64,000 bases of DNA from Cyclobacteriaceae bacterium (GTDB taxonomy: Bacteria; Bacteroidota; Bacteroidia; Cytophagales; Cyclobacteriaceae), in assembly GCA_019638355.1 (NCBI GenBank), contig JAHBTY010000002.1:573001-637000 (forward strand), read 5' to 3'. The notes below the pieces were generated by a model. The model worked only from the letters and a program-made list of their open reading frames with translations. It did no database searches and was not told the origin of the DNA. Both the position numbers and the translations under genes were made by a program. Positions 62,811-64,000 of the stretch are shown here, one piece after another. Each line of letters starts with the position of its first letter. Position 1 is the stretch's first letter.

Positions 62811-63044
62811 ATGGCAACATTTACAAACACCCTTCCTGATAGCCTGCTTGAAAAACTCTCCGAAAAGGCTAAAGCATTGTCGCTTCCTAAAAATAAGCTA
62901 ATCGAAACGGCAGTACGGCTTTACCTTGAACATCTTGACAAAGCAGAGTATATAAAATCATACAGTCAGGCTGCTAATGACAAAGACATTTTAACTATTG
63001 CAGAAGAAGGCATGGAAGATTATTTGCGTCAATTAGAAAAATGA
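62811..63044 (+). CDS. Ribbon-helix-helix antitoxin
   Basis: 77 residues from ATG 62811 (the frame is open further but the promoter lies there). The start MATFTNTLPDSLLEKLSEKA shows the RHH strand and LPKNKLIETAVRLYLEHLD the helices. The C-terminal half would bind the toxin. It overlaps the MazF start by 4 bases. Confidence 0.82.
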   Translation: MATFTNTLPDSLLEKLSEKAKALSLPKNKLIETAVRLYLEHLDKAEYIKSYSQAANDKDILTIAEEGMEDYLRQLEK

Positions 63045-63373
63045 AGCAGGCTGAAATCTGGTATGCCGATTTAAATCCGATAAAAGGAAGTGAGCAAGCC
63101 GGAATACGCCCCGTAGTGATTGTGAGTGGCAATATGTTAAATCAAGTACTTCCGGTGTGCATTGTAATTCCACTTACAACAAAGATCAAACGCTACAAGG
63201 GTAATCCTATCATTACACCAACCAAGATAAACGGTTTGCAAGCTGAGTCAGAGTTGCTGGTTTTCCATATTCGATCAGTTTCAAAAGACAGGTTGGTGCG
63301 TAAAGTGGGCAGTATTCAGAGCGATGAACTCAAACGAGCTCTGGCTACCCTGAATGATCTTATAAAGTATTAA
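63041..63373 (+). CDS. MazF/PemK-family mRNA-interferase toxin
   Basis: 110 residues with the family motifs IWYADLNPIKGSEQAGIRPV at the start and VIPLTTKIKRYKGNP, plus the active-site Arg/Thr region; QIxSVSKDRL-like RSVSKDRLVRKVGSI near the end. It cleaves mRNA when free of antitoxin. It overlaps the antitoxin gene by 4 bases and the convergent VapC gene by 4 bases. Confidence 0.9.
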   Translation: MKQAEIWYADLNPIKGSEQAGIRPVVIVSGNMLNQVLPVCIVIPLTTKIKRYKGNPIITPTKINGLQAESELLVFHIRSVSKDRLVRKVGSIQSDELKRALATLNDLIKY

Positions 63374-63762
63374 AGCCAAAGTAGTTTTAGCCCAAGTTTT
63401 TCGTAAACACTCAAGCGGTTGTCTTTTGAAATCAGTATTAGGTTATGTTGTATAGCTTGCCAAACCAACATCCTGTCAAATGGATCTTTAGTAAGAAGTT
63501 CAAGTTTATGAAAGGAACTGGTTTCAACTTCTGATAGTGGTAAGTCTTTGAATTCCAATTCCTGCGAGGCTTGTAAAAAATCTTCAGGAGTTTTGTCTCC
63601 CAATTTGAGTTTGCCCAATTTAAACTTAATAGAAATCTCCCACCAAGATGCCGCACTCACATAGATATTTTCTTTGGATATGATGTCCTTCGCTTTTGGA
63701 GATAGCCGGGCAGTATCTGCAATTGACCAGATAAGAACATGACTATCGAGCAAGTAACTCAT
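63370..63762 (-). CDS. VapC-family PIN-domain toxin
   Basis: 130 residues with the PIN acidic residues: LLDSHVLIW (Asp6), VSAASWWEISIKFKLG, KDPFDRMLVWQAI (Asp93-type) and SKDNRLSVY. It is a ribonuclease toxin. It overlaps the antitoxin gene by 4 bases and the convergent mazF by 4. Confidence 0.9.
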   Translation of the reverse strand: MSYLLDSHVLIWSIADTARLSPKAKDIISKENIYVSAASWWEISIKFKLGKLKLGDKTPEDFLQASQELEFKDLPLSEVETSSFHKLELLTKDPFDRMLVWQAIQHNLILISKDNRLSVYEKLGLKLLWL

Positions 63763-63995
63763 GCATTTATTAATTCCTCATCCGACATTTCCCAATCATC
63801 ACTTATTTGAATGGTAACTTTACCATCAAGAGGCCCAAGTTTACGTAAAGGCCTCTTTTTGTTTGCATACGGAGAAAACAAAGCTACTTTCTTTTTCTTT
63901 CTGCCATAGGCCACAATAAACTCTTCACCCTTCATTACTTTCTCAAGATAATAGGTGAATTTGCTTTTGAACTCCCCCACCGTTACAGTTTTCAT
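63759..63995 (-). CDS. Phd/YefM-type antitoxin
   Basis: 78 residues, whole within the window. The N-terminal DNA-binding part TVTVGEFKSKFTYYLEKVMK and GEEFIVAYGRKKKKVALFSP follow the Phd pattern; the acidic tail WEMSDEELINA would block VapC. It is cotranscribed with vapC. Confidence 0.85.
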   Translation of the reverse strand: MKTVTVGEFKSKFTYYLEKVMKGEEFIVAYGRKKKKVALFSPYANKKRPLRKLGPLDGKVTIQISDDWEMSDEELINA

Positions 63996-64000
63996 CTTGT

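Noticed and set aside
1-64000. CRISPR arrays, tRNA or rRNA genes
   Set aside because: No regularly spaced direct repeats, cloverleaf or conserved rRNA segments were seen; the repeats present are short hairpins or protein-coding.

Overview
The window looks like the chromosome of a Bacteroidota bacterium, probably Cytophagales. The evidence is the gene families: SusC-like TonB receptor, type IX secretion (T9SS) cargo with PorP/SprF partners, DUF5916, FtsX-type permeases with a prefix domain, S9 peptidases, and sensor kinases with periplasmic TPRs. The promoters also fit: TAnnTTTG -7 boxes recur, sometimes with TTTG at -33, and Shine-Dalgarno signals are weak. The order-level placement is inference. 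Genes are dense on both strands and no gap exceeds about 300 bases. I saw no rRNA, tRNA, CRISPR array, prophage or insertion sequence.

Layout. 1-3.7 kb: two paralogous ABC permeases. 3.7-15.4 kb: mostly minus-strand housekeeping and envelope genes (DUF5916 protein, fatty-acid desaturase, Gfo/Idh oxidoreductase, purine nucleoside phosphorylase, creatininase-like hydrolase, lytic transglycosylase, LOG protein, TIGR01777 protein), with a GH130 lipoprotein and two small envelope proteins of unknown function. 15.5-20.2 kb: a TonB-dependent receptor and a large surface lipoprotein, each followed by a hairpin. 20.3-22.2 kb: arsC-acr3 under perfect palindromic operators. 22.2-28.3 kb: SulP transporter, lone MoxR ATPase, SemiSWEET, exonuclease/GIY-YIG fusion, holin-like protein, MscS channel. 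28.4-42.7 kb: two S9 peptidases, PQQ-type sugar dehydrogenase, PurM, DUF2721, TonB-C protein, TPR protein, DinB-like protein, dienelactone hydrolase, CBS protein, acyl-CoA ligase.

42.8-59.5 kb is the most distinctive region. Two consecutive modules share one plan: a leftward operon of beta-helix protein, T9SS type-B adhesin and PorP/SprF, with a divergent TPR histidine kinase and LuxR-type regulator. The PorP/SprF genes are almost identical in the mature region although their signal peptides and the other genes have diverged, which suggests recent gene conversion. The first beta-helix gene is frameshifted. Module B has two extra genes, a lipoprotein and a secreted protein after the regulator. 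The likely theme is a duplicated, two-component-controlled surface-adhesin locus.

59.4-64 kb: Uma2 nuclease, DNA polymerase I whose proofreading residues appear lost, and two convergent toxin-antitoxin pairs (RHH/MazF and Phd/VapC).
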